Source: Wenzhouxiangella sp. (GTDB lineage Bacteria; Pseudomonadota; Gammaproteobacteria; Xanthomonadales; Wenzhouxiangellaceae). Taken from it: a DNA stretch of 7,193 nt. The stretch lies in the NCBI GenBank assembly GCA_007127425.1, contig SKZJ01000082.1, positions 1 to 7,193 of the forward strand. Direction: 5' to 3'. The translations under genes and the position numbers were made by a program. Under the pieces are notes generated by a model. It saw nothing but the letters and a program-made list of their open reading frames with translations, had not been told where the DNA came from and ran no database searches. Positions within the stretch are counted from its first letter, which is position 1, and each line of letters opens with the position of its first letter. Below are positions 1 to 5,896 of the stretch, piece after piece.

Positions 1-896
1 CGGCAACCGTCGACCCAGCCGCGCAGGCCATGGCGCAACTCGCCTATCGACGCGGGAAGTTGACGCCCGTCGCGAGCGAACATGTAGACATCCTGCTCGT
101 AGGCGATCAGCCGCGGAAAACGCCGGTATGGCCGATCGTCACCGAGCGCGCGATGCAGCGCGCGGCGCACGAAGGCTTCGCTGACGAAGCTGGTGCCGTA
201 GATTGCCGGACTCAGCTCGGCATTCTCGCTGCCTTCGATATAGAGCAGGCCCGAATCGGGCAACTGCAGTTCCGGCGGCAGCAGCGCTTCGTCATGGACG
301 GTGAAGCACAGGATGCCGTCATCGGTGAGCAGACCGTGCAGCCGGCGCAGCCAGCGCGAGAACAATTCCTCTGGCAGGTGAGAAAACAGCGACGCGACCC
401 AGATCATGTCGAAGCGCTCGTCGGGCCGGAAGTCTTCCGGGGCTTCGGTCGACTGCCAGGCCTGCACGCCGTAGCGGTCGCGAACGTGACTGACTGCTTG
501 CGGCATGATCTCGGCGGCGTGAATGTTGGCCGGCGGCAAGCTGTGGACGAGGAAATTGAGCAGGCGCCCGTAGCCGCAGGCGAAATCGAGAAACTTCAGT
601 TCACCGCGTTCGGTCGGATGGCGGCGAATGATCTGCTCGGCGGCATGAAACTGCTGCAGGGCGATGCTGAAATACTGACTCACCGACAGCCCGGCATCGC
701 CGTGATGGCGCAGCGAGTGCGACAGCATCTGGCAGTCCGGGTGCAGGTCGGTGCCGATCTGGCTGGCCGCGACCGAATGCGGCAACTCGCCGAGGTGTTC
801 GCGCAGGGTTTCGGCCAGTTGCGGGTGTGCGAGCTGACGGCGGGCTTCGCGGGCCAGATCGGCAGGAATTTCCGTTTTCACGGCGAGGCAGGACAT
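1..896 (-). CDS. Class I SAM-dependent methyltransferase, partial (3' end beyond window)
   Basis: Read on the minus strand this gives an open frame of 298 codons with no stop before the left edge. The SAM-binding motif I is at residues 102-111 (FLDFACGYGR). An acidic residue follows the next strand (AEIMP, E129), then WVASLFSHLPEEL at 167-178 and a motif IV-VI-like stretch, DDGILCFTVHDE, near 192-203. This is a Rossmann-fold methyltransferase; the substrate is unknown. The catalytic core aligns closely with the divergent gene at 990-1865, so the two are paralogs. The frame already runs about 25 residues past the point where the paralog ends, including GWVDG near the edge, which suggests an extra C-terminal segment. 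The start is uncertain. ATG at 896 is used here; an in-frame ATG at 926 and a GTG at 881 are possible, and none has a strong ribosome binding site. A same-sized frame on the plus strand over this region is a shadow: it shows no recognisable motif. Confidence 0.85.
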   Translation of the reverse strand, partial: MSCLAVKTEIPADLAREARRQLAHPQLAETLREHLGELPHSVAASQIGTDLHPDCQMLSHSLRHHGDAGLSVSQYFSIALQQFHAAEQIIRRHPTERGELKFLDFACGYGRLLNFLVHSLPPANIHAAEIMPQAVSHVRDRYGVQAWQSTEAPEDFRPDERFDMIWVASLFSHLPEELFSRWLRRLHGLLTDDGILCFTVHDEALLPPELQLPDSGLLYIEGSENAELSPAIYGTSFVSEAFVRRALHRALGDDRPYRRFPRLIAYEQDVYMFARDGRQLPASIGELRHGLRGWVDGC

Positions 897-989
897 CCGG
901 TGACGACAGGCGCGGGATGATACCATTGCCGGCCCCGCCGACGCCCGCATCGGCAGTCGATCAGACCCTGGTAAGGACCCGATCATTCC
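897..989. promoter_or_regulatory. Divergent intergenic region between paralogous methyltransferase genes
   Basis: This short gap must hold the 5' signals of both divergent genes, unless the minus-strand gene starts at 926, in which case only 63 bp remain. A purine-rich AAGGA lies at 973-977, 12 bp before the ATG at 990, and is the only plausible ribosome binding site for the rightward gene. I see no convincing -35/-10 pair and no strong inverted repeat on either strand. Confidence 0.4.
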
Positions 990-1865
990 ATGAGCGAAGC
1001 ACCCGCATTCGACGACGAAATCCGGCGCGCCCGCGCACTGGAACAAGGCGACCCGGCTGAGGCTGGTCGCCTCTACATGAGTGTGCTGGAGCGTGATCCG
1101 GCCAACATCGAGGCCAGCAACGCGCTTGAACGTCTCGGCGATCCGCGCCGCTACAGCTCGTGGATGCGCATCAACTGCGTGATCGATCCCAGGGACGATA
1201 TCTTCAAGTTCATCGGCACGGGTCCCTACAGCCACAACCCCATCCGCGACTACCTGTCCGATGGCTGGCGCACCCTGAGCGAGCTGATGGTGGTGATGGA
1301 CAAGCTCGATCAGCCGCTGACCCGGGTGTCCAGTTTTCTCGAATTCGCCAGTGGTTTTGGTCGTTTCACCCGTCACCTGGTCAAGGTCCTGCCGGGCAAG
1401 GTGGCCTGTTCCGACGTGATGCCGGGGTCGATGGAGTTCGCCCGCGAGCAATTTGAAGTCGAGGCCTTCTATTCGTCCTTCGAGCCGGAGGAGATTGCGT
1501 TCCCGCGCCGCTACGAGGTGGTTTTCGTGCTCTCCCTGCTCACCCACCTGCCGATCGAGGTCTGGGGCCGCTGGCTCAAGGCCCTGGCCGGCGCGGTCGC
1601 ACCCGGCGGCGTGTTGATCTTTACCGTGCACAACGAGGACGTGCTGCGCGACCAGCTCGGCGTGCAATTCGACGAGACCGGTTACAGTTTCCTGCCCAGC
1701 AGTGAATCACCATCCCTGGAAGCCAGCCAGTACGGCACCAGCCTGGTCACTGCACGCGTGGTCGGGGAACAGATCCGCCTGGCGCTGGGCAAGGATCCGG
1801 AATTGTGGGAAGAATGTGCCTTCTGGGTCGGGCACGACGCCATTGCCATCCGCCCGCACGACTGA
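990..1865 (+). CDS. Class I SAM-dependent methyltransferase with TPR-like N-terminus
   Basis: This is a 291-residue protein. Residues 11-50 form two amphipathic helices with TPR-like spacing (ARALEQGDPAEAGRLY, then VLERDPANIEASNALERL). They are followed by a linker and a Rossmann-fold methyltransferase domain. Motif I is FLEFASGFGRF at 116-126, the acidic strand-2 residue is D142 (SDVMP), the segment VLSLLTHLPIE is at 180-190, and APGGVLIFTVHNED at 204-217 matches the late motifs. It should transfer a methyl group from S-adenosylmethionine to an unidentified acceptor. The core is paralogous to the divergent gene ending at 896; shared blocks are motif I, SHLP/THLP, FTVH and YGTS. The ATG at 990 has AAGGA 12 bp upstream. 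The stop is only 7 bp from the stop of the convergent prmA, and no hairpin terminator is evident there. Confidence 0.88.
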   Translation: MSEAPAFDDEIRRARALEQGDPAEAGRLYMSVLERDPANIEASNALERLGDPRRYSSWMRINCVIDPRDDIFKFIGTGPYSHNPIRDYLSDGWRTLSELMVVMDKLDQPLTRVSSFLEFASGFGRFTRHLVKVLPGKVACSDVMPGSMEFAREQFEVEAFYSSFEPEEIAFPRRYEVVFVLSLLTHLPIEVWGRWLKALAGAVAPGGVLIFTVHNEDVLRDQLGVQFDETGYSFLPSSESPSLEASQYGTSLVTARVVGEQIRLALGKDPELWEECAFWVGHDAIAIRPHD

Positions 1866-1872
1866 CCGGGCG

Positions 1873-2796
1873 TCAGCCCCCGTTCTCTGCCCCCCGGTAA
1901 GCCAGCAGGACCCACTCTTCCCGCGTGCGCTGCAGGTCGGGCTGCAGGTATTCGCGGTAGGGCCGGTCGACTCCGTCGGCCTGGGACTCGAGAATGCCGG
2001 AGAGCGCCAGTCGGCCATTGGCCGCAACGGCGCTGGCCAGGCGCCCGGACAGTTCGATCAAGGGTGCGGCAAGGATGTTGGCGACGATCACATCGGCCCT
2101 TGCCGCCAGGGCCTGTTCGGCCTCTGGGGTATCGGGCAGCATCGCGACGATACGCGACTCGACCGCGTTGCGTCGGGCGTTGTCGACGGTGGCAGTCAGC
2201 GCCTGCGGATCGTGGTCGATGGCGACTACGCGGTCGGCGCCCTTGAGAGCGCAGGCAATGGCCAGGATGCCCGAGCCACAGCCGTAATCGATCACCACCT
2301 TGCCGTTGAAATCCTGCCCGTCGATCCATTCCAGGCACAGTGCCGTGGTCGGGTGCGTGCCGCTGCCGAAGGCCAGGCCGGGATCGAGCCGGATGACGGT
2401 GGTCCAGCCCGGCTCCGGTTCGCGGTGCGAGGGACAGATCCACAGGTCGTGCCCGAAGCGCATCGGCTGGAATCGATCCATCCAGGCCCGCTCCCAGTCC
2501 TGATCGGCCAGCTCGTCGAAATTCACCTGGTCGGCCGAGCGGACGAGGTCGGCCGCGTACAGGCGCTCGCTGACGGCAGCGCGGTCGAGCTCCGGCCCGA
2601 ACAGGCCGCGCACCAGCACTTCCGGCCACAGCGGAGTTTCGCCAGGGTCGGGTTCGTGCATCGGGTGATCAGCGGCGTCGAGCAGGGTGACCGAGGCCGC
2701 CCCCAGGGCAACCAGTTGCTCTTCGGCGACTTCAGCCCTTTCAGCGTCGACCCGGAGGGTGAGCTCGACCCAGTTGGCGCGGGCGGGTTTGGTCAT
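1873..2796 (-). CDS. prmA: Ribosomal protein L11 methyltransferase PrmA
   Basis: PrmA trimethylates the N-terminal amino group and lysines of ribosomal protein L11 in the cytoplasm, using S-adenosylmethionine. The frame encodes 307 residues, close to the roughly 293 of the E. coli enzyme. Residues 1-100 form the small substrate-recognition domain (NWVELTLRVDAE at the start). Family signatures follow: DQDWERAWMDRFQPMRFG at 98-115, LDPGLAFGSGTHPTT at 137-151, the SAM motif VIDYGCGSGILAIA at 168-181, the acidic D194 (VAIDHD), and the NILA motif at 240-243 in place of the usual NPPY-type motif of amino-methyltransferases. The ATG at 2796 has only a poor ribosome binding site (GGGG too close to the start). 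It is the last of four minus-strand genes and is preceded by an AT-rich repeat tract. Its stop nearly meets that of the convergent methyltransferase gene. Confidence 0.95.
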   Translation of the reverse strand: MTKPARANWVELTLRVDAERAEVAEEQLVALGAASVTLLDAADHPMHEPDPGETPLWPEVLVRGLFGPELDRAAVSERLYAADLVRSADQVNFDELADQDWERAWMDRFQPMRFGHDLWICPSHREPEPGWTTVIRLDPGLAFGSGTHPTTALCLEWIDGQDFNGKVVIDYGCGSGILAIACALKGADRVVAIDHDPQALTATVDNARRNAVESRIVAMLPDTPEAEQALAARADVIVANILAAPLIELSGRLASAVAANGRLALSGILESQADGVDRPYREYLQPDLQRTREEWVLLAYRGAENGG

Positions 2797-2834
2797 CGCC
2801 CCGGCAGCACACCCGTTTCGATCATTGAAAAAAT

Positions 2835-2886
2835 GGTCATTTGAATTTGTTTGCTATTTGGTGCTTGTAATTTGGTGCTTCTCAAT
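2835..2886. repeat. AT-rich degenerate short-repeat tract (tract A)
   Basis: This low-complexity stretch lies between the stop of the DUF4438-like gene and prmA. ATTTGGTGCTT occurs exactly twice, at 2856-2866 and 2870-2880, with a period of 14 bp, and related TTTG and ATTTG words lie just to the left. Of the 60 bases at 2821-2880 only 18 are G or C, in a window that is otherwise strongly GC-rich. It is not coding: short frames through it give repetitive hydrophobic strings. It resembles the degenerate word-repeat tracts I recall seeing between genes in other bacterial genomes; that link is from memory and is an inference. Confidence 0.6.
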
Positions 2887-2889
2887 CCT

Positions 2890-3855
2890 TCACGGGATAG
2901 CAAGCAGCGACTTGAGATTGGCGTTGGCGTCTTCGACCAGTTCGATATTGCCGTCCGGTGAGGTGAACAGGGTGGTGACACCGGGTCCGTGGCCAGCGGT
3001 CATGCTCTTGCCATGCACCACCACGCCGACCGAGATCGCCCCGCCGCGCCAGTGGCGGCCGTAGGAGTGATCGGCATCGGTGATGGCGACGATGTCACCG
3101 AATCGCAGGCTGTCGAGATGGTGGCGTTCATTGACGTCCTCGTCGAACATCTGGATGTCGTAATCGCCGGTGTAGACATGATCACGACCGAGCCCTGAGC
3201 CCATGATCTTGGCCGGGATGGTATGGGTGACCGGCACGCGCAGGCGTCCGTCGGCCGTGATGCCGGCGCCGTTGGCGTTGAGTGCATCGATCAGGTCGGG
3301 GCTGGCGTTGAAGACCCGAACGCCGTCGACGTTGGTCAGGCGCATGCCGCCACCGACGGCGCGGATTTGCATGCTGTCGCCGATGACGAGGTGATCGTAG
3401 ACTTCCGGCGCAAAATCGACCATGACATGCTCCACCCCACCGTGCTTGCCGATCACCCAGCCGGTTTCACCGGTCGCTTCCCCGGAGACGATGCGAACGC
3501 GATTGCCGATCATCGACAGGGCATTGAGGGCACGGTTGTCGTTGCCAGTGCGTGAGTTGTCCGAGTCCAGGTTGTACAGGCTGACAGCCGGCTCGACATG
3601 ATTGCCGGCCATGTTCACCGCCGAATCGCCGGTGCGATAGTTGTAGGTGATCGAGCCGGTGCCGGGCCGCATCGCGACCGAGCCGTCGGCCTTGACCCGG
3701 TAGATGGACTCGCGCATCGCCGGCTGGGAAATTTCGCCGATTACCGCCTGTTCGACCAGCTCCTCGGCGTTGTACTCGATCGGTTGCACCTCGGCGGCTG
3801 CCGCCAGCGGCAGTGCGATCAGCATCAGGGTCAGCTTGGAAAGGATTCTGGACAT
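2890..3855 (-). CDS. Exported DUF4438-like protein of unknown function
   Basis: This is a 321-residue protein with a clear Sec signal peptide: basic MSRILSK, a hydrophobic core to about residue 17, then small residues, with likely cleavage near AAAA-EV at 21-22. The mature part resembles DUF4438, a family without a known activity. Recognisable blocks are GTGSITYNYRTGDSAVNMAG (65-84) followed by NHVEP, IGNRVRIVSGEATGETGWVIGKHG (116-139), the RFGDIVAITDADHSYGRHW block (251-269), and the near-terminal VVVHGKSMTAGHGPGVTTL (278-296). The many conserved His, Asp and Gly residues would suit metal or ligand binding, but that is inference. ATG 3855 is chosen over an in-frame ATG at 3912, because GGAG sits 7 bases before it and the signal peptide then begins correctly. 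The gene is bracketed by two short-repeat tracts, which may mark an inserted segment. The family name is recalled from its motifs and should be confirmed. Confidence 0.78.
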   Translation of the reverse strand: MSRILSKLTLMLIALPLAAAAEVQPIEYNAEELVEQAVIGEISQPAMRESIYRVKADGSVAMRPGTGSITYNYRTGDSAVNMAGNHVEPAVSLYNLDSDNSRTGNDNRALNALSMIGNRVRIVSGEATGETGWVIGKHGGVEHVMVDFAPEVYDHLVIGDSMQIRAVGGGMRLTNVDGVRVFNASPDLIDALNANGAGITADGRLRVPVTHTIPAKIMGSGLGRDHVYTGDYDIQMFDEDVNERHHLDSLRFGDIVAITDADHSYGRHWRGGAISVGVVVHGKSMTAGHGPGVTTLFTSPDGNIELVEDANANLKSLLAIP

Positions 3856-3862
3856 GAATGAA

Positions 3863-3866
3863 CTCC
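3863..3866 (-). promoter_or_regulatory. Ribosome binding site (GGAG) of the exported DUF4438-like gene
   Basis: On the minus strand GGAG lies 7 bases upstream of the ATG at 3855. This decides the start in favour of 3855 over the upstream in-frame ATG at 3912 and puts the signal peptide at the extreme N-terminus. Confidence 0.65.
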
Positions 3867-3943
3867 GTGTATCAATGAGTGGACCAGCGAGGATGGTAAT
3901 TGATCTGACCAAGCTGGATCACGCGCTGCATCCTGCCATACCG

Positions 3944-3986
3944 CAATCACCCAATGACCTCACACCTAGAACCTAGAACCTCAGAA
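3944..3986. repeat. Degenerate tandem heptamer/octamer tract (tract B)
   Basis: Two tandem arrays lie side by side in the gap between the DUF4438-like gene and the membrane-protein gene. CAATCACC (3944-3951) is followed at once by CAATGACC (3952-3959), differing at one base. Then CCTAGAA occurs twice in tandem (3965-3971 and 3972-3978), followed by the variant CCTCAGAA (3979-3986). The stop codon of the membrane-protein gene (TGA read on the minus strand, 3981-3983) lies inside the last unit. The rest of the 125-bp gap (3856-3943) holds the ribosome binding site of the DUF4438-like gene and no clear terminator. Confidence 0.6.
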
Positions 3987-4619
3987 CGGCCAAGGATGCA
4001 GATCATCGGCCAGTATCGCGATGGCCTCGGTCAAGCTGTGATCGGTGATCAGCGGGGCGGTCAGGATCATCGCCAGCAGCACGGCGATCGAGCCCATGGT
4101 CAGCCAGTCGCCGACGCTCCAGGGGAGGCGCCAGGGTCTTGGCGGTACCTGATATCTCGGCAGACCCGTGTCGACGCGATGTTTCTTGCCGCCGAGCGCC
4201 GCCTTGGCCGCCAGTGCGGCCTCGTCGCTGGCCAGCAGCACGCCTCGGATGGTGCGCTGCCAGGCGACGAAGCGGGCGGTGGCCTGGGCGCCGGTGCGGG
4301 CGGCGGCACTCAGGCCGGCCACGCCGAAGAGCAGGTCGATATACAGCCCCAGCCACAGGGCGGCCAGTACCAGGGCGATATCGAGCTTGACGTGCCACAA
4401 CGTGCGCCCGAGACGGTGGTCGCGGATGCCTGCCCGTCCCAGCGACCAGTATTCGATGACACCGTGTGCGGTGACGACGGCGACCAGCCAGAACATCGAG
4501 ATGGCCATCGACAGCACCAGCGCCAGCGTGATGTAGAGGATGGTGAAGGTGACGCGGTTGTCGTGGTCGGCCAGCCACCGCCGAGCGCGTGCCAGGCGTC
4601 GTCGGGTGGCGTAGTTCAT
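3981..4619 (-). CDS. Three-segment membrane protein of unknown family, coupled to rsmE
   Basis: I do not recognise this 212-residue protein. The N-terminus is strongly basic (RRRLARARRWLADHDNR, residues 6-22), which suggests it stays in the cytoplasm. Long hydrophobic segments follow at about 24-51, 79-102 and 172-193. Between the second and third lies a polar stretch (about 105-168) with an Ala-rich helix and a basic, Pro-rich linker (GGKKHR, PPRPWRLPW). The ATG at 4619 overlaps the rsmE stop by 4 bp (ATGA), and GGGGA lies 6 bases before it, so it is probably translated after rsmE from the same message. The frame stays open upstream to 4931, but that part lies out of frame over the conserved rsmE C-terminus and is not coding. 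The stop codon lies in a tandem repeat tract. Alternation of basic residues would suit an inner-membrane protein; the function is unknown. Confidence 0.75.
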   Translation of the reverse strand: MNYATRRRLARARRWLADHDNRVTFTILYITLALVLSMAISMFWLVAVVTAHGVIEYWSLGRAGIRDHRLGRTLWHVKLDIALVLAALWLGLYIDLLFGVAGLSAAARTGAQATARFVAWQRTIRGVLLASDEAALAAKAALGGKKHRVDTGLPRYQVPPRPWRLPWSVGDWLTMGSIAVLLAMILTAPLITDHSLTEAIAILADDLHPWPF

Positions 4620-5350
4620 CGCAGGTCCCCGAACAGGGCCTGAAGTACGGCAATGGCGGCCGGGCCGGCGGTCTCGGTGCGCAGCACGCGCGGCCCCAGC
4701 CGCAGCCCCTCGAACTCCTGCCGCTTCAGCCATTCGATCTCGTGTTCTGTGAAGCCGCCTTCCGGTCCGATCACGAGCAGTGCCTGCGGGGGGTCGGGTG
4801 GCTGCAGGCCCTGCGGGCTGCAATTCGCCGTGGGGTCGAGATAGAAGCGCGGGGAGACGTCGGGTGCCAAAGCGGTCAATGGCATCGGAGCGCAGATTTC
4901 CGGCACCTGTACCCGCCCGCTCTGTTCGCAAGCGGCGATGGCCACGCCCTGCCAGTGGGCCAGCCGTTTCTCGGCGCGCTTGTCGTCGAGTTTGACCTCG
5001 GTGCGCTCGGTAAAGACCGGCACGATGGCGGCCACGCCCAGTTCGCAGGCTTTCTGTATGGACCAGTCCATGCGCTCGCCGCGACCGATGGCCTGCACCA
5101 GGGTGATGGTCAGCGGTGATTCGACGGTCGGTGACTCGGCCGAGGTCACCGCCACGGTGCAGTGCTCCGGCGGCCGGCAGTCGGAGATGGTGCCGCTGTA
5201 TTCCCGGCCATCGCCGTTGAACAGGATGACCGGGTCGCCTTTGCGGCGTCTGAGTACCTTGACCAGGTGCCGGGCCGGTTGCGGCTCGAGGCGAACCTCG
5301 CTGCCCGCGTCCAGTGCCTGTCGGGTATGGAGGCGAACGGGGCGTGTCAC
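4616..5350 (-). CDS. rsmE: 16S rRNA (uracil(1498)-N3)-methyltransferase RsmE
   Basis: RsmE methylates N3 of U1498 in 16S rRNA of the assembled 30S subunit, using S-adenosylmethionine. The 244-residue length fits the family. An N-terminal PUA-like domain (about 1-70: ARHLVKVLRRRKGDPVILFNG at 26-46, of which HLVKVLR is typical) is followed by a SPOUT domain with a trefoil knot. Family blocks are QAIGRGERMDWSIQKACELG (86-105), FTERTEVKL (113-121), CEQSGR (141-146), LLVIGPEGGFTEHE (191-204) and LGPRVLRTETAGPAAI (218-233). The start is GTG at 5350, supported by TGAGGT 7 bases upstream; no in-frame ATG lies nearby. It is the first gene of a minus-strand group, overlaps the downstream membrane-protein gene by 4 bp, and is divergent from gspG. 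Confidence 0.95.
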   Translation of the reverse strand: MTRPVRLHTRQALDAGSEVRLEPQPARHLVKVLRRRKGDPVILFNGDGREYSGTISDCRPPEHCTVAVTSAESPTVESPLTITLVQAIGRGERMDWSIQKACELGVAAIVPVFTERTEVKLDDKRAEKRLAHWQGVAIAACEQSGRVQVPEICAPMPLTALAPDVSPRFYLDPTANCSPQGLQPPDPPQALLVIGPEGGFTEHEIEWLKRQEFEGLRLGPRVLRTETAGPAAIAVLQALFGDLR

Positions 5351-5357
5351 GAGATTG

Positions 5358-5363
5358 ACCTCA
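5358..5363 (-). promoter_or_regulatory. Ribosome binding site (TGAGGT) for the GTG start of rsmE
   Basis: Read on the minus strand, TGAGGT ends 7 bases before the GTG at 5350. It supports this non-ATG start; the nearby ATG on this strand is out of frame. Confidence 0.6.
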
Positions 5364-5379
5364 TTCAGTATGTCGGGAG

Positions 5380-5408
5380 TTCATGTGGATTCGGGTTCGG
5401 CGTATGAT
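5380..5408 (+). promoter_or_regulatory. Candidate sigma-70 promoter for the gspGHIJ operon
   Basis: A good -10 element, TATGAT (5403-5408, one mismatch to TATAAT), lies 17 bp after a weak -35, TTCATG (5380-5385, three matches to TTGACA). Transcription would start near 5415, giving a leader of about 25 bases. A promoter is expected here because the upstream gene, rsmE, points the other way. The call rests on spacing and the -10 alone. Confidence 0.35.
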
Positions 5409-5439
5409 GAACGTTTGAGTCTGTCAGTGTAGTCATAAG

Positions 5440-5886
5440 ATGCAGTCAATGACACGTTTTCCCCTCAGCCGCGTGCGCGGTTTCTCGCTGATCGAGATCC
5501 TGGTGGTGGTGGTCATCATCGGGATCCTGGCCGCCGTGGTCGTGCCGCGGGTGATGGACGAGCCTGATCGGGCCATGATCACGCGCGCCAAGCAGGACGT
5601 GCAGGCGCTGGTGACAGCGCTGAACATGTACCGGCTCGACAATCACACTTACCCTTCCACCGAGCAGGGGCTCGAAGCACTGGTGCGCCAGCCTTCCGGT
5701 CAACCCGAGGCGCCCAATTGGCGTCCCGGCGGTTACCTCGATCGTCTGCCGACCGATCCCTGGGGCCGCGAGTACCAGTACCTGCATCCCGGTGTGCACG
5801 GCGAGATCGACGTCTGGTCCTACGGTGCCAACGGCATGCCCGGCGGCGAGGGCAAGAATGCCGAGATCGGCAACTGGAACCTGTAA
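5440..5886 (+). CDS. gspG: Type II secretion major pseudopilin GspG
   Basis: GspG is the main subunit of the periplasmic pseudopilus that drives folded substrates through the outer-membrane secretin. The 148-residue precursor has a short basic leader, a prepilin peptidase site after G14 (RVRG-FSLIE), the key Glu at position 5 of the mature chain (E19), and a hydrophobic helix to about residue 36. The C-terminal domain carries the family's TYPSTEQGLEAL (70-81), LPTDPWGREYQY (103-114) and a calcium-loop region DVWSYGANGMPGGEG (124-138) ending in IGNW. In that loop Asn131, Asn140 and Glu142 stand where I recall Asp being usual. ATG 5440 is used; ATG 5449 is an equal candidate giving a leader three residues shorter, and neither has a strong ribosome binding site. 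It is the first gene of the operon and is followed after 10 bp by gspH. Confidence 0.95.
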   Translation: MQSMTRFPLSRVRGFSLIEILVVVVIIGILAAVVVPRVMDEPDRAMITRAKQDVQALVTALNMYRLDNHTYPSTEQGLEALVRQPSGQPEAPNWRPGGYLDRLPTDPWGREYQYLHPGVHGEIDVWSYGANGMPGGEGKNAEIGNWNL

Positions 5887-5896
5887 CCGCGCGCGG

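Noticed and set aside
30..920. Long plus-strand open frame of 296 codons
   Set aside because: It lies exactly opposite the minus-strand methyltransferase, whose motifs and paralogy are clear. The plus-strand translation shows no recognisable domain. High GC content commonly leaves such antisense frames open.
1855..1910. Bidirectional terminator between the convergent genes
   Set aside because: Only 7 bp separate the two stops, and I found only very short GGG/CCC pairings with no T tract.
2828..2833. Run of six T on the minus strand as a terminator of the DUF4438-like gene
   Set aside because: No GC-rich hairpin precedes it; the sequence before it is the AT-rich repeat tract.
1702..2844. Plus-strand open frame of 380 codons across the convergent gene ends
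   Set aside because: It covers the end of the methyltransferase gene out of frame and all of prmA in antisense, and has no conserved motif.
2844..2890. Hydrophobic peptide encoded through the AT-rich tract on the plus strand
   Set aside because: The repetitive words create the hydrophobic string; there is no ribosome binding site and the frame is antisense to genes on both sides.
3856..3912. Longer start for the DUF4438-like protein at 3912
   Set aside because: It would put 19 residues before a normal signal peptide. The ATG at 3855 has GGAG at the right distance.
4620..4931. Upstream extension of the membrane protein to an ATG at 4931
   Set aside because: This part overlaps the conserved C-terminal half of rsmE in another frame. 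The ATGA junction at 4616-4619 gives a natural start.
1..5350. Four methyltransferases as one modification system
   Set aside because: PrmA and RsmE are unrelated housekeeping enzymes of different folds, and the other two form a separate divergent pair. Their proximity alone does not show a joint function.
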